Under the pieces are notes generated by a model, which saw nothing but the letters and a program-made list of their open reading frames with translations, ran no database searches and had not been told where the DNA came from. 64,000 nucleotides of DNA, taken from the NCBI RefSeq assembly GCF_000502875.1, contig NZ_AYWX01000005.1, positions 186,533-250,532 on the forward strand. The letters run 5' to 3'. A program made the translations under genes and the position numbers. Positions 27,410 to 35,737 of the stretch are shown piece by piece. This DNA is from Mesorhizobium sp. L2C084A000 (lineage in GTDB: Bacteria; Pseudomonadota; Alphaproteobacteria; Rhizobiales; Rhizobiaceae). The number at the start of each line of letters is the position of its first letter. Positions within the stretch are counted from its first letter, which is position 1.

Positions 27410-28333
27410 TCAGGCTGGCCAGGTCTGCGCAACCATGGCCAGCGTCTCGGCCCGGTTCGGCGCACCAAGCCTGCCGCCGAAGCGCAGGCATTTGAGCGCG
27501 GCGGCCGCACTGGCAAAGCGCAAAGCCTGCTCGACCGGCATGGCTTCCGCCAGCCCGACGGCGAAGGCGCCGTGAAAGACATCGCCGGCGGCCAATGTGT
27601 CGATCGCCTTGATCTTCGGTGCCGCGACATGGCGCACGCAGCCTGCGCGACGGTCGTGCCACCAACTGCCCGCCGCGCCGCCTGTCACTGCGACAAAAGC
27701 GTCGGTGCGGCTGGCGAGATCGGCGCAAGCCGTTTCTGGATCGAGCGCCTGGCCGCAGACAATGCGCGCCGCCGTTTCCGAAGCGACGATGTGCGTGGCG
27801 AGCGGCAACAGCTGTTCCAGGATCTGCAACGGTGCGGTATCGGCATCGAGGATTGCCGGCCGGCCGAGGGCGCGCGCCGCTCTCAGGGCAAGGGCTGCCG
27901 CACCTGGCCAGCGGACATCGACCAGTACGGCGTCGAATGCCGTGAGGTCGGCGACCGGCAAGGCTTCGGGATCGGCCTGGGCAAGCCCGTCATAGAACGG
28001 CACGATGATGCGCTCGCCATACGCGTCGACCAGGATCGAGGCCAGCGCCGAGCGGGCGCCTCTGACGCGGCGCACAAAGGTGCAATCGACGCCTTCGGCC
28101 TCGATGCCGGCGATGAGCTGGTCGGCGACGGCATCGTCACCCGCGCTCGCCCACAGCGATACCTCGGCCCCCAGGCGATGCGCGGCGCAGGCAGCACTCG
28201 TGGCCATGCCCGAGGCGATCTGGACGCCGTCGGAGGCAATGAACTTGCCTTGATGCACGGGCAGCGTCTCGACGCGCAGGATGGTGTCCAGCGTCAAAGC
28301 GCCAACGCTCAGCAGCTTCACGGGTCTTGCCAT
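27410..28333 (-). CDS. PfkB family carbohydrate kinase
   Basis: A 307-residue ribokinase-fold kinase. The N-terminus is SVGALTLDTILRVETLP. The C-terminal PfkB signature DTLAAGDVFHGAFAVG contains the anion hole and catalytic Asp. Family members phosphorylate sugars such as ribose, fructose, sulfofructose or adenosine; the exact substrate here is unknown. It converges with tyrC (8 bases between stops) and is 7 bases downstream of the DUF2125 gene on the same strand, so those two are probably one operon. Confidence 0.9.
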   Translation of the reverse strand: MARPVKLLSVGALTLDTILRVETLPVHQGKFIASDGVQIASGMATSAACAAHRLGAEVSLWASAGDDAVADQLIAGIEAEGVDCTFVRRVRGARSALASILVDAYGERIIVPFYDGLAQADPEALPVADLTAFDAVLVDVRWPGAAALALRAARALGRPAILDADTAPLQILEQLLPLATHIVASETAARIVCGQALDPETACADLASRTDAFVAVTGGAAGSWWHDRRAGCVRHVAAPKIKAIDTLAAGDVFHGAFAVGLAEAMPVEQALRFASAAAALKCLRFGGRLGAPNRAETLAMVAQTWPA

Positions 28334-28340
28334 CGCAGCG

Positions 28341-29339
28341 CTATTCCACCGGCTTGATCTTGCCCAGCGGAATGAAGCCGAGCGAGGCCTTGCCCCTGAC
28401 CACCTTCAGCGGCATCGACGGTTCGTTGCCGAGCACCGCCAGGGCAGCAAAGCCCTGCTCGATCTGGCTTTTCTGCTCGGGTATGGCGGCGCCGAGAATG
28501 GCCGCCACCGCCTTCGGGTCCTTCAGCCTGATCATCAGATCGGCGTTGATCAGGCCCTCGGCATCGACCGAGAGCGGTCCCGAAACGGTGACGCGCGCCG
28601 TCCCCGACGACAGGTCGAGGTTGCGGATTTCGATCGCCTGGCCACGAAGGCTCTTCACCTGCGTGCCGATCAACGCGACACCGTTCTTCAGCGTGACGTC
28701 GCCACTGGCATCGAGCGCCGGAAGCACGCGCCCGCCAATTGCGTCGGGGTCGATCTCGAGATCGCCGAAACTGCCGAGATAGTCGATATCCTCACCGTTG
28801 GGCTGCAACTGACCCGATGCCTTGCCGGCGCTGAACAGTTGCACCGGATCGGTGTCGTCGGCCGGGTCGGTCTGGCCGGAAAGGCCCTCTGCCTCCAGCG
28901 AAATCCGCTGCGGCAGCGGCCACCACAATTTGAAATTGGCCTGCAGATTGTCCCAGTCTATCCACAGCGGCACCATGTCCGGAACGGAGGTCCTGAGCGG
29001 GCCGCGCAGATTGGCAACCGGCGACAGAGGCTGGATGATCTGGGCGGCTGCGTTGAAACTGCCGGCTGAAGCCGCAATGTTCTTGGCATCGTCCTCATAG
29101 GCGAGGTTGTCGCAGGAGACGGTAAAGCTCAAGGGATAGCCGCTGACCTGGAGATTGCCGCAGCCGGCCTCGACGCCATTCTTGTTGAGCGTGGCAACCG
29201 CCTTGTCGGCTTCGCTCCTGACGCGGTCAGCCAGATAGAACCAGCCGCCGCTGTAGAGGGCGAACAGCACGACGATGAATGCTGCAAGCCAGACCACACG
29301 GCGACGTTTGTTCGGCTGGCGTTCGTCACTTGACGTCAT
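28341..29339 (-). CDS. DUF2125 membrane-anchored protein
   Basis: A 332-residue protein with a single N-terminal transmembrane helix (about 16-36, VVWLAAFIVVLFALYSGGWFY) and a large periplasmic domain starting GVEAGCGNLQVSGYPLSFTVSCDNL, including two cysteines that could form a disulfide. This is the Rhizobiales DUF2125 pattern; function unknown. ATG 29339 is chosen because the helix follows it. The upstream frame is only the shadow of chaC. It is followed by the PfkB kinase gene. Confidence 0.87.
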   Translation of the reverse strand: MTSSDERQPNKRRRVVWLAAFIVVLFALYSGGWFYLADRVRSEADKAVATLNKNGVEAGCGNLQVSGYPLSFTVSCDNLAYEDDAKNIAASAGSFNAAAQIIQPLSPVANLRGPLRTSVPDMVPLWIDWDNLQANFKLWWPLPQRISLEAEGLSGQTDPADDTDPVQLFSAGKASGQLQPNGEDIDYLGSFGDLEIDPDAIGGRVLPALDASGDVTLKNGVALIGTQVKSLRGQAIEIRNLDLSSGTARVTVSGPLSVDAEGLINADLMIRLKDPKAVAAILGAAIPEQKSQIEQGFAALAVLGNEPSMPLKVVRGKASLGFIPLGKIKPVE

Positions 29340-29426
29340 GCTTTGGCTCTCGTTAACGCATGGGTGTTGCGGACGGGTAGGCGATTCCGCCAGGTAGACA
29401 GACGAATAGTTAGACGGGACGGGCGG

Positions 29427-29452
29427 AAAAAACACCGGTCCGGTTCGGTGTT
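29427..29452 (-). terminator. Terminator-like hairpin upstream of the DUF2125 gene
   Basis: On the reverse strand AACACCG (29452-29446) pairs with CGGTGTT (29437-29431) and is followed by a run of T. It lies 88 bases upstream of the DUF2125 start and 29 bases before chaC on the other strand. It may block antisense transcripts from the chaC side or act as a leader attenuator. Confidence 0.4.
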
Positions 29453-29480
29453 GGCATCTTTTGCAATCAGGCGCGGCGAT

Positions 29481-30002
29481 ATGGGCGATTTTTGGGTGTT
29501 TGGCTATGGCTCGCTGATCTGGCGGCCGGGATTCGCGCATGTCGAAACACAGCGTGCCCGCCTGCATGGCTACCGGCGCTCGCTCTGCGTCTATTCCTTC
29601 GTGCATCGCGGAACGCGCGAGCGGCCGGGGCTGGTGCTCGGCCTCGACCGTGGCGGGTCCTGCGTCGGCCTCGCATTCCGCGTTCCCGGCGACTTGCACG
29701 ACGAGGTCATGGCCTATCTTCGCGAGCGCGAACTGGTCACCAATGTCTATCTGGAGCGCATGCTCAAGATTCGCCTCGACGGGGGCGGTACGGTCGACGC
29801 GGTGGTCTACATTGTCGACCGCCACCACGAGCAATATGCCGGAGCGCTCGACGCGGCGGATGCGGCGGCCATGGTGCGCGGCGCGGTCGGCCAGTCCGGC
29901 AACAACGAGGACTATGTGCTGAGCACGCTTGAGCATCTCGAGGCGTTGGGCATCCGCGACCACTGGCTGGAGGATGTCGCCAGGCAGGTCGCGCCTTTGT
30001 GA
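29481..30002 (+). CDS. chaC: ChaC-like gamma-glutamylcyclotransferase
   Basis: A 173-residue protein starting MGDFWVFGYGSLIWRPGF, where the YGSLIW motif binds the gamma-glutamyl group. A conserved Glu in YLRERELVTNVYLER is the likely general acid/base. ChaC enzymes cleave glutathione to 5-oxoproline and Cys-Gly in the cytosol. ATG 29481 marks the family start; the upstream 46 open codons cross the hairpin region and are not part of the domain. It is divergent from the DUF2125 gene. Confidence 0.93.
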   Translation: MGDFWVFGYGSLIWRPGFAHVETQRARLHGYRRSLCVYSFVHRGTRERPGLVLGLDRGGSCVGLAFRVPGDLHDEVMAYLRERELVTNVYLERMLKIRLDGGGTVDAVVYIVDRHHEQYAGALDAADAAAMVRGAVGQSGNNEDYVLSTLEHLEALGIRDHWLEDVARQVAPL

Positions 30003-30123
30003 AGCTGGCTCTGCGGAAAAAGGCGGCCAGGCCTTTGACCTCGTTCAGGCAAGACTTAGGTTAGGCTCCGACTCTCAGCCCGCGGGCGCCATTTGCCCGC
30101 CCCAATCATCCCGGAGATACGCC

Positions 30124-31071
30124 TTGCAGAAACGTCGTCTCGGTCGCACCGACCTGTCCATCGCGCCGCTGGTTCTGGGCGGCAACGTCTTCGGCTGGAC
30201 CGCCGACGAGAAAACCTCGTTCGACCTGCTCGACCGCTTCGTCGGCGCCGGCCTCAACGCCATCGATACGGCGGATGCCTATTCGCGCTGGGTTCCCGGC
30301 CACAAAGGCGGTGAATCGGAAAACATCATCGGCAAATGGATGAAAGACCGTGGCAATCGCGACAAAGTCGTGGTGATCACCAAGGTCGGTTCGGATATGG
30401 GGCAGGGGCACAAGGACCTGTCCGCCGCATACATCGAAAAGGCCGTCGATGCATCGCTGAAGCGGCTGCAGACCGAGTTTATCGATCTCTATCTGTCGCA
30501 TTGGCCGGACCCTGCAACGCCCTATGAAGAAACGCTTGGCGCCTACGAGAAGCTGCTCGCCAAGGGCAAAATCCGCTATGCCGGCTGTTCGAATCTCGAC
30601 GCCGGCCAGTTGCGTGCCGCACTCGATGTGGCGAGCTTGCGCAGCCTGCCGCGCTACGAGGTGCTGCAGCCGGAATACAATCTTTACGATCGCTCGTCCT
30701 TCGACGGGCCGTTGCGCGATCTATGCGTGGCCGAGGACATCGGCGTCATCACCTATTTCAGCCTGGCCAAGGGTTTCCTCAGCGGCAAATACCGCAGCGA
30801 GGCCGATCTCGGTCAAAGCCCGCGTGGCGGCGGGGTGAAGGACTATCTCAATGCGCGCGGCATGCGCATCCTTGCGGCACTCGACGCGGTTTCATCAAGG
30901 CATTCGGCCAAGCAGGCGGAAGTGGCGCTTGCCTGGGTTATCGCTCGGCCGGGCGTCACCGCGCCGATCGCCAGCGCCACCAAGCCTGAACAGATGGACA
31001 GCCTGATCAGGGCGGCGTCGCTGAAACTGACCGCCGCCGACATGACCGAACTCGACAAGGCGAGCGGCTGA
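30124..31071 (+). CDS. Aldo/keto reductase
   Basis: A 315-residue TIM-barrel oxidoreductase. It has LGRTDLSIAPLVLGGNVFGW, the catalytic tetrad pieces DTADAY (Asp, Tyr), VVITKVG (Lys) and LYLSHWPDP (His), and a C-terminal NADPH-binding part ending PIASATKPEQ. It reduces carbonyl compounds with NADPH; the substrate is unknown. The start is TTG 30124 (LQKRRLGRTD): GGAG lies 8-9 bases upstream and no in-frame ATG fits the domain boundary. An upstream ATG at 29929 lies within chaC. Confidence 0.92.
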   Translation: MQKRRLGRTDLSIAPLVLGGNVFGWTADEKTSFDLLDRFVGAGLNAIDTADAYSRWVPGHKGGESENIIGKWMKDRGNRDKVVVITKVGSDMGQGHKDLSAAYIEKAVDASLKRLQTEFIDLYLSHWPDPATPYEETLGAYEKLLAKGKIRYAGCSNLDAGQLRAALDVASLRSLPRYEVLQPEYNLYDRSSFDGPLRDLCVAEDIGVITYFSLAKGFLSGKYRSEADLGQSPRGGGVKDYLNARGMRILAALDAVSSRHSAKQAEVALAWVIARPGVTAPIASATKPEQMDSLIRAASLKLTAADMTELDKASG

Positions 31072-31161
31072 AGCTCAGTCGCGACGCCTCGCACGAACGT
31101 CCAAGACGCCCCTCTGGTCCTGCCATACCGTCTCTTCGCGCAAGGCAGGACAGAGGATAAA

Positions 31162-31788
31162 ATGGCTGAGCCGCTTCTTTCGCAGCCGGATTTTTGGGGA
31201 CAACTTCTCGCGCTGATGCTTGCCGCCCTGGTGATCATGGGCAGCCCGGGACCGGCGACGATAAGCGTTACCGCCGTTGGCGCTGCCTTCGGTTTGCGCC
31301 GCTCGCTGGGTTATGCCTGGGGAATCATACTGGGCACGATCGCCGTGCTTCTGGTTGTCGCGACCGGGGTCGTGGCGGTGCTCACCGCGATGCCGAGGCT
31401 GGCGCCGTTGCTGGCTTTCGCTTCCGCGGCCTACATCCTCTATCTCGCCTTCAAGGTCGCCACGGCGGCGCCCATGGCAGCACGCGGCGCCGAGGCTTCG
31501 TGTCCAACATGGCTGGCTGGATTCCTTCTCGCGGTCGCCAATCCAAAGGCCTATGTGGCGATCGCCGCCGTGTTCGCCGGTGCTTCGTCCGAACAGGGCG
31601 CCACTGAGCTTGGTCCATGGCTGAAGCTGACGGCTCTCGCCCTGATGATCGTTGCCATCCATGCTCTGTGGCTTGTCGTGGGAGCATCGTTCGCGCGCTT
31701 CCTGCGCCGGCCGGCGGCCTCGCGGATCATCAATCTGGTCTTTGCCGCGACGCTGGTGTTGACCACCACGCCGGCCGTGTTCGGTTGA
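31162..31788 (+). CDS. LysE/RhtB family exporter
   Basis: A 208-residue inner-membrane protein with about six helices. It has the LysE-type beginning ALVIMGSPGPATISVTAVGAAFGLRRSLGYAWG, in which the GPxT motif is characteristic, and GFLLAVANPKAYVAIAAVFAG with the conserved NPKA. Members export amino acids or homoserine lactones. ACAGAGGA precedes ATG 31162. The substrate is not determinable from sequence. Confidence 0.92.
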   Translation: MAEPLLSQPDFWGQLLALMLAALVIMGSPGPATISVTAVGAAFGLRRSLGYAWGIILGTIAVLLVVATGVVAVLTAMPRLAPLLAFASAAYILYLAFKVATAAPMAARGAEASCPTWLAGFLLAVANPKAYVAIAAVFAGASSEQGATELGPWLKLTALALMIVAIHALWLVVGASFARFLRRPAASRIINLVFAATLVLTTTPAVFG

Positions 31789-31813
31789 GAACTGTCGGCC
31801 GGAGACTTCCGAT

Positions 31814-32614
31814 TCAGGCTTTGGTTCTTTCAGCCGCGTCCAGCTCTTGCAGCCTTTTCACCGCTGTCGGAGGCAAGGCAGGCGGGCTCGGACCGCGCGC
31901 CACATCAATCAGGAATTGGTCGCAGGCAGCCTCGGTCTCGCCGATCAGCCGGGCCATGAATTCGTCCTTGCTCAAGCCGGGCGGGATCGGCGGCAGGAAG
32001 CGTGCCTTGATGGTGCCGGGGTAGCGCAGGAATTTCCGGCGCGGCCAGTACAGGCCGGCGACATGGGCAACCGGCACCACCGGAACGCCAAGCTGCGCAT
32101 AGATTTCGACGATGCCGTATTTGTAGGCCGGTTCGTCGCCCGGTGCCCGGCGTGTGCCCTCGGGATAGATGATCAGCTGGCGAGGGTTGCGCGCCATCTC
32201 CTCCTTGGTCGCGGCGACCACGGCCTTCAGCGCCTTCGAGCGGCTGCCGCGGTGAACCGGGATCATCCGCATCTTCATGATGTACCAGCCGAAGAACGGG
32301 ATCCAGGTCAGCTCTCGTTTCAAGATGTAGAGCGGGTCCTGGAGGAAGGGGAAGAAGGCGATCGCGTCCCAGAACGACTGGTGCTTGGGCGCCAGGATGA
32401 ACGAGCCTGCTGGCAGGTTTTCCTGGCCAGTGATGTCGCTCTTCGTTCCAGCGATCTTGTCGAAGAGCCACATCGAGGTGCGCGACCAGAATTTCGGCAC
32501 GAACCAGGCGCGGTGACGGGGCGACAGGAAATAATAGGGGGTCCAGAGGATCATCTGGACGATCAGGTTGACGTAGAAGACGAAATTGAACGTCAGCGAT
32601 CTGGCATAGAGCAT
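31814..32614 (-). CDS. plsC: 1-acyl-sn-glycerol-3-phosphate acyltransferase
   Basis: A 266-residue membrane-associated acyltransferase that makes phosphatidic acid from lysophosphatidic acid. It has an N-terminal hydrophobic stretch (FNFVFYVNLIVQMILW), the catalytic HX4D motif in APKHQSFWDAIAF and the substrate motif IIYPEGTRRAPG. The start is set at 32614 (MLYARSLTFN); the frame continues open upstream for 77 codons without family similarity. In related genomes plsC is near ydcF and ftsEX; here a LysR locus lies in between. Confidence 0.93.
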   Translation of the reverse strand: MLYARSLTFNFVFYVNLIVQMILWTPYYFLSPRHRAWFVPKFWSRTSMWLFDKIAGTKSDITGQENLPAGSFILAPKHQSFWDAIAFFPFLQDPLYILKRELTWIPFFGWYIMKMRMIPVHRGSRSKALKAVVAATKEEMARNPRQLIIYPEGTRRAPGDEPAYKYGIVEIYAQLGVPVVPVAHVAGLYWPRRKFLRYPGTIKARFLPPIPPGLSKDEFMARLIGETEAACDQFLIDVARGPSPPALPPTAVKRLQELDAAERTKA

Positions 32615-32733
32615 GGGGGAGGCCCGGTGAGGAGGTGAGCGTTGGTTACACCAAGCGCGGGGAAAAAGGAAATGGCCGCAGGGCGCCTTGACCGACGAAG
32701 AAAGCGGTCGCCGATTGGGGAGACCCGGTTCCG

Positions 32734-33636
32734 CTACTTCAGCCGCGCCAGCCGCTCCTTCAGGCGCGGGCCGGCAAAATCGAGGAAGGCACGCAGCTTC
32801 ACCGGCAGCAGGCCATGGCCCGCATGCACCAGGCTTACCGGCCATGGCTTTGGCTCGAACTCCTCCAGCAGGACGCGCAGCATGCCGGACCGCAGCGCGG
32901 CCTCGATCTGGTAGGAGAGCACTTTTGTGAGCCCGACGCCGGCAATCGCCGCATCGATGGCCGCTTCGGCGGTGTTGACCTGAAGCCGTGAATGGACCTG
33001 AACCGGGATTTCTGCCTTGCCCTTGATGAAGCTCCAGGTGGCGGCGGAAGCAAGTCCCTCAAAGGTGATGCAATCGTGTGTTTCCAGATCTTCCGGGGTG
33101 ATCGGCGTGCCGTGTTCAGCCAGATAGGCGGGGCTGGCGCAAACGACGCGGCGGATCGCGCCGACGCCCATGGCGACCAGGCTCGAATCGGGCAACCGGC
33201 CGATGCGGATGGCGAGGTCGAAATGGTCCTCGACCAGCTGGGTTATGCGGTCTGCCAATATCAGGCGGATGTCCACGTCGGGATAGGCTGCGAGAAAGCC
33301 GGTGACGACCGGCAGCACGTGCAGGCGGCCAAAGACGACCGGCGCGGTGATGGCCAGTTCGCCGGTTGGAGCGCTGTACTCTCCGGCAGCCGTGCGTTCG
33401 GCCTCACCGACGTCGTCGAGGATGCGGCGGCAGGCGGCAAGATAGGCCTGGCCGGCATCGGTCGGCGTCAGCCTGCGCGTGGAGCGGTTCAAAAGGCGTG
33501 TGTTCAGATGGCGTTCCAGATCGGAAACCTTGCGGCTGACCGTCGCCAGCGGAATGCCGAAACGGCGGCTGGCTGCGGAAAGGCTGCCGGCCTCCACCGC
33601 GGCGACAAAGAGCGACATGGCTTCGAGACGATCCAT
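32734..33636 (-). CDS. LysR family transcriptional regulator
   Basis: A 300-residue regulator with an N-terminal winged helix-turn-helix (MDRLEAMSLFVAAVEAGS then LSAASRRFGIPLATVSRKV) and a C-terminal periplasmic-binding-like effector domain. The sequence is of the CrgA/AaeR-like branch. It is divergent from the DUF1348/PPOX genes with 116 bases between starts, the classic arrangement for a LysR protein and its target. The effector is unknown. Confidence 0.93.
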   Translation of the reverse strand: MDRLEAMSLFVAAVEAGSLSAASRRFGIPLATVSRKVSDLERHLNTRLLNRSTRRLTPTDAGQAYLAACRRILDDVGEAERTAAGEYSAPTGELAITAPVVFGRLHVLPVVTGFLAAYPDVDIRLILADRITQLVEDHFDLAIRIGRLPDSSLVAMGVGAIRRVVCASPAYLAEHGTPITPEDLETHDCITFEGLASAATWSFIKGKAEIPVQVHSRLQVNTAEAAIDAAIAGVGLTKVLSYQIEAALRSGMLRVLLEEFEPKPWPVSLVHAGHGLLPVKLRAFLDFAGPRLKERLARLK

Positions 33637-33752
33637 AGCTTCTTCCGGAAAATGGAAGGATGAGTTGCAAATATGCCATCTGCATTGGAAGGATGGAAGG
33701 CTTTATATTGGGTGTCGGCCTGCCTGCAGCATGGCCTCGCAAAGGAGTTGCC

Positions 33753-34221
33753 ATGTCCGAAGCCCGGCCGCCACTGCCGCCCTTCACCGCAGAGACATCA
33801 GCGCAAAAGGCGCGCATGGCCGAGGACGCCTGGAACTCCCGTGATCCGGCACGGGTCGCGCTTGCCTACAATGGACAGTCGCTGGCGCAACCGGGCCGAA
33901 TTCCTGCAAGGGCGCGATGCCATCCAGGCGTTCCTGACACGCAAATGGAGCCGCGAGCTTGACTATCGTCTGATCAAGGACGTCTGGGCCTTCCACGGCA
34001 ACCGCATCGCCGTGCGCTTCGCCTATGAATGGCACGACGACAGCGGTTCATGGTTCCGCAGCTACGGCAACGAGAACTGGGAATTCGACGAACATGGACT
34101 GATGCGCCTGCGCATCGCCAGCATCAACGACCTGCCGATCGGCGAGGCCGATCGCAAGTATCACTGGCCGCTCGGCCGGCGGCCGGACGACCACCCGACA
34201 CTGTCGGAGCTCGGACTTTAG
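33753..34221 (+). pseudogene. DUF1348 (NTF2-like) protein gene with an internal frameshift
   Basis: The first frame starts at ATG 33753 after AAAGGAG and reads [20 protein letters not shown] ... ARVALAY. At 33870 it must switch frame to continue [21 protein letters not shown] ... [14 protein letters not shown] to the stop at 34221. The two halves together form one full DUF1348 protein of about 155 residues. The break, TAC-A-ATG-GAC, needs two more bases or one fewer. DUF1348 is a SnoaL/NTF2-fold family of unknown function. It is either a real mutation or an assembly error. Confidence 0.82.
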
Positions 34222-34245
34222 CATCTTGCCGCAAGGAAGCTTTCA

Positions 34246-34878
34246 ATGAACGCGCATGCTTTCACCAGCGACGTTGCCTTCACGCCGACCGTCAAGGCGA
34301 TCCAGGCCCGCAAGGGCTCACGTCAGTCCTATGCCCGCGTCGAGGAGCGTGGCGGCTGGCAGGCCGGCATCACCCCGGACCTTGCCGCCTTCGTCGAGAT
34401 GCAGACCAGCGTTTTCCTGTCGACGGCCAATGGCGATGGCCAGCCCTACATCCAGCATCGCGGCGGGCCCGCCGGCTTCCTCAAGGTGCTGGATGAACAC
34501 ACGATCGGCTTCGCGGATTTTGCCGGCAACCGGCAGTTCATCACGCAGGGCAATCTGGCCGACAATCCAAGGGCGTTCCTGTTCCTGATCGACTATATGC
34601 ACCGCCAGCGCATCAAGATCTGGGGCACGGCGCGGGTCGTCGAGAGTGACGCCGAGTTGATGGCGAAACTGATGCCGCAAGACTACAAGGCGCGCCCCGA
34701 GCAGGTCATCCTGTTCACGGTCTCGGCCTGGGATGCCAATTGCCCGCAGCATATCCCGCAACGGTTCGAGGCGGCCGACGTGGCGGCGGCACTCGAAGAG
34801 CGGGACAAGCGTATCGAACGCCTTGAGCAGGAGATCGCACGGCTCAGGGGAAATTCGGGCGCGGCCGCAGGGGAATAA
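34246..34878 (+). CDS. Pyridoxamine 5'-phosphate oxidase-fold protein
   Basis: A 210-residue split-barrel flavin-binding protein: FVEMQTSVFLSTANGDGQPYIQHRGG, then GNRQFITQGNLADNPRAFLFLIDY, typical of the PPOX-like family. The C-terminal 30 residues (LEERDKRIERLEQEIARLRG) form a short coiled coil. Members use FMN or F420-like cofactors and some reduce quinones or nitro compounds; the activity here is unknown. It lies 24 bases after the DUF1348 gene, probably one transcript controlled by the divergent LysR protein. Confidence 0.87.
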   Translation: MNAHAFTSDVAFTPTVKAIQARKGSRQSYARVEERGGWQAGITPDLAAFVEMQTSVFLSTANGDGQPYIQHRGGPAGFLKVLDEHTIGFADFAGNRQFITQGNLADNPRAFLFLIDYMHRQRIKIWGTARVVESDAELMAKLMPQDYKARPEQVILFTVSAWDANCPQHIPQRFEAADVAAALEERDKRIERLEQEIARLRGNSGAAAGE

Positions 34879-35604
34879 TCAGCCGCCGGCCGCGGTTTCG
34901 GCCAGTGCGATGCCGTTAGGCGTCGGCTTGACCGGCACGATGCCGCGCGCCAGCGCCAGCAGATATTTGTTGTATTCGGTGAACAGCACGCGCAATGCCC
35001 GCGGCTTGGTCAGCCAGCCGCCATTGTCGAGGTTGGAATTGACCACCGGATAGGGCTCGAGCTTGGCGCCATGCAGCAGCCTGCCCATTTCCAGCAGGCT
35101 GCGCGGCATATGATAATTGTTGGTGACAAGGATCACCGTGCCATAGGCGTGGCTCTCGACCCATTTGGCGCTTTCCTCGGCGTTGCCGATCGTGTCGAGC
35201 GCGGCGCGGTCGATGTCGACGCAACAGGAAAACAGATTCTTGTCGCCGCCGGTCGCCGCCTGCAACTGGCGGCGGCTGGCCGAAGGATGGACGCCGCTGA
35301 TCAGCAGCCGTTCGCCCTTGCCGGACGCCAGCAGATCCATCGCCGCATCGAGGCGGGACTGGCCGCCGGTCAAGACAATGATCGCGTCCGCCCTGGCCGG
35401 ATTGGCGGGCGTCGTCAGATGGCTGACCTTATTGGCGAACCAGCCGAAACCGCCGGCAAACAACGTAGCGAGGATGAGCAGAGACAGAGCCGAAAGGCGC
35501 AACGCGGCTCTTAGACGGCTCACAGCGCGGCGGTCATGCGAACGGGCAACCACCACTGGCATCTGCCCAGCCGTACCGGTCGAATCCCGCGCGTCCATCG
35601 CCAT
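34879..35604 (-). CDS. YdcF family protein (DUF218)
   Basis: A 241-residue protein with one N-terminal transmembrane helix (about 36-56, LSALSLLILATLFAGGFGWF) and a DUF218 domain: ADAIIVLTGGQSRLDAAMDLL, ERLLISGVHP, VILVTNNYHMPRSLLEM. Relatives include SanA and ElyC, implicated in envelope biogenesis. The start MAMDARDSTG at 35604 places the helix normally; the upstream frame is the shadow of a repeat and ftsX. Its stop directly abuts that of the PPOX gene. It is downstream of ftsX, consistent with an envelope role. Confidence 0.88.
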   Translation of the reverse strand: MAMDARDSTGTAGQMPVVVARSHDRRAVSRLRAALRLSALSLLILATLFAGGFGWFANKVSHLTTPANPARADAIIVLTGGQSRLDAAMDLLASGKGERLLISGVHPSASRRQLQAATGGDKNLFSCCVDIDRAALDTIGNAEESAKWVESHAYGTVILVTNNYHMPRSLLEMGRLLHGAKLEPYPVVNSNLDNGGWLTKPRALRVLFTEYNKYLLALARGIVPVKPTPNGIALAETAAGG

Positions 35605-35692
35605 ATGGTTAATCCTGAAATGCGGCTTTGGGTAGGTAAAAGACGCACTTTGCGTTACGTGAATTCTCCATCCGTGATCACCCTGTTTTATC

Positions 35693-35735
35693 CATGTCGT
35701 TGTCCCCCAACCGGTTCCCACTTTTGGGCGACATG
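35693..35735. repeat. Dispersed palindromic element, copy 3 (CATGTCG arms)
   Basis: CATGTCG...CGACATG outer arms surround CCCCCAA, CCGGTTCCCAC and TTTTGGG. The core resembles copy 1 but both outer arms differ and still pair (CATGTCG instead of CATGATC), as expected if base pairing is what is conserved. It lies between ftsX and ydcF. Confidence 0.7.
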
Positions 35736-35737
35736 AA

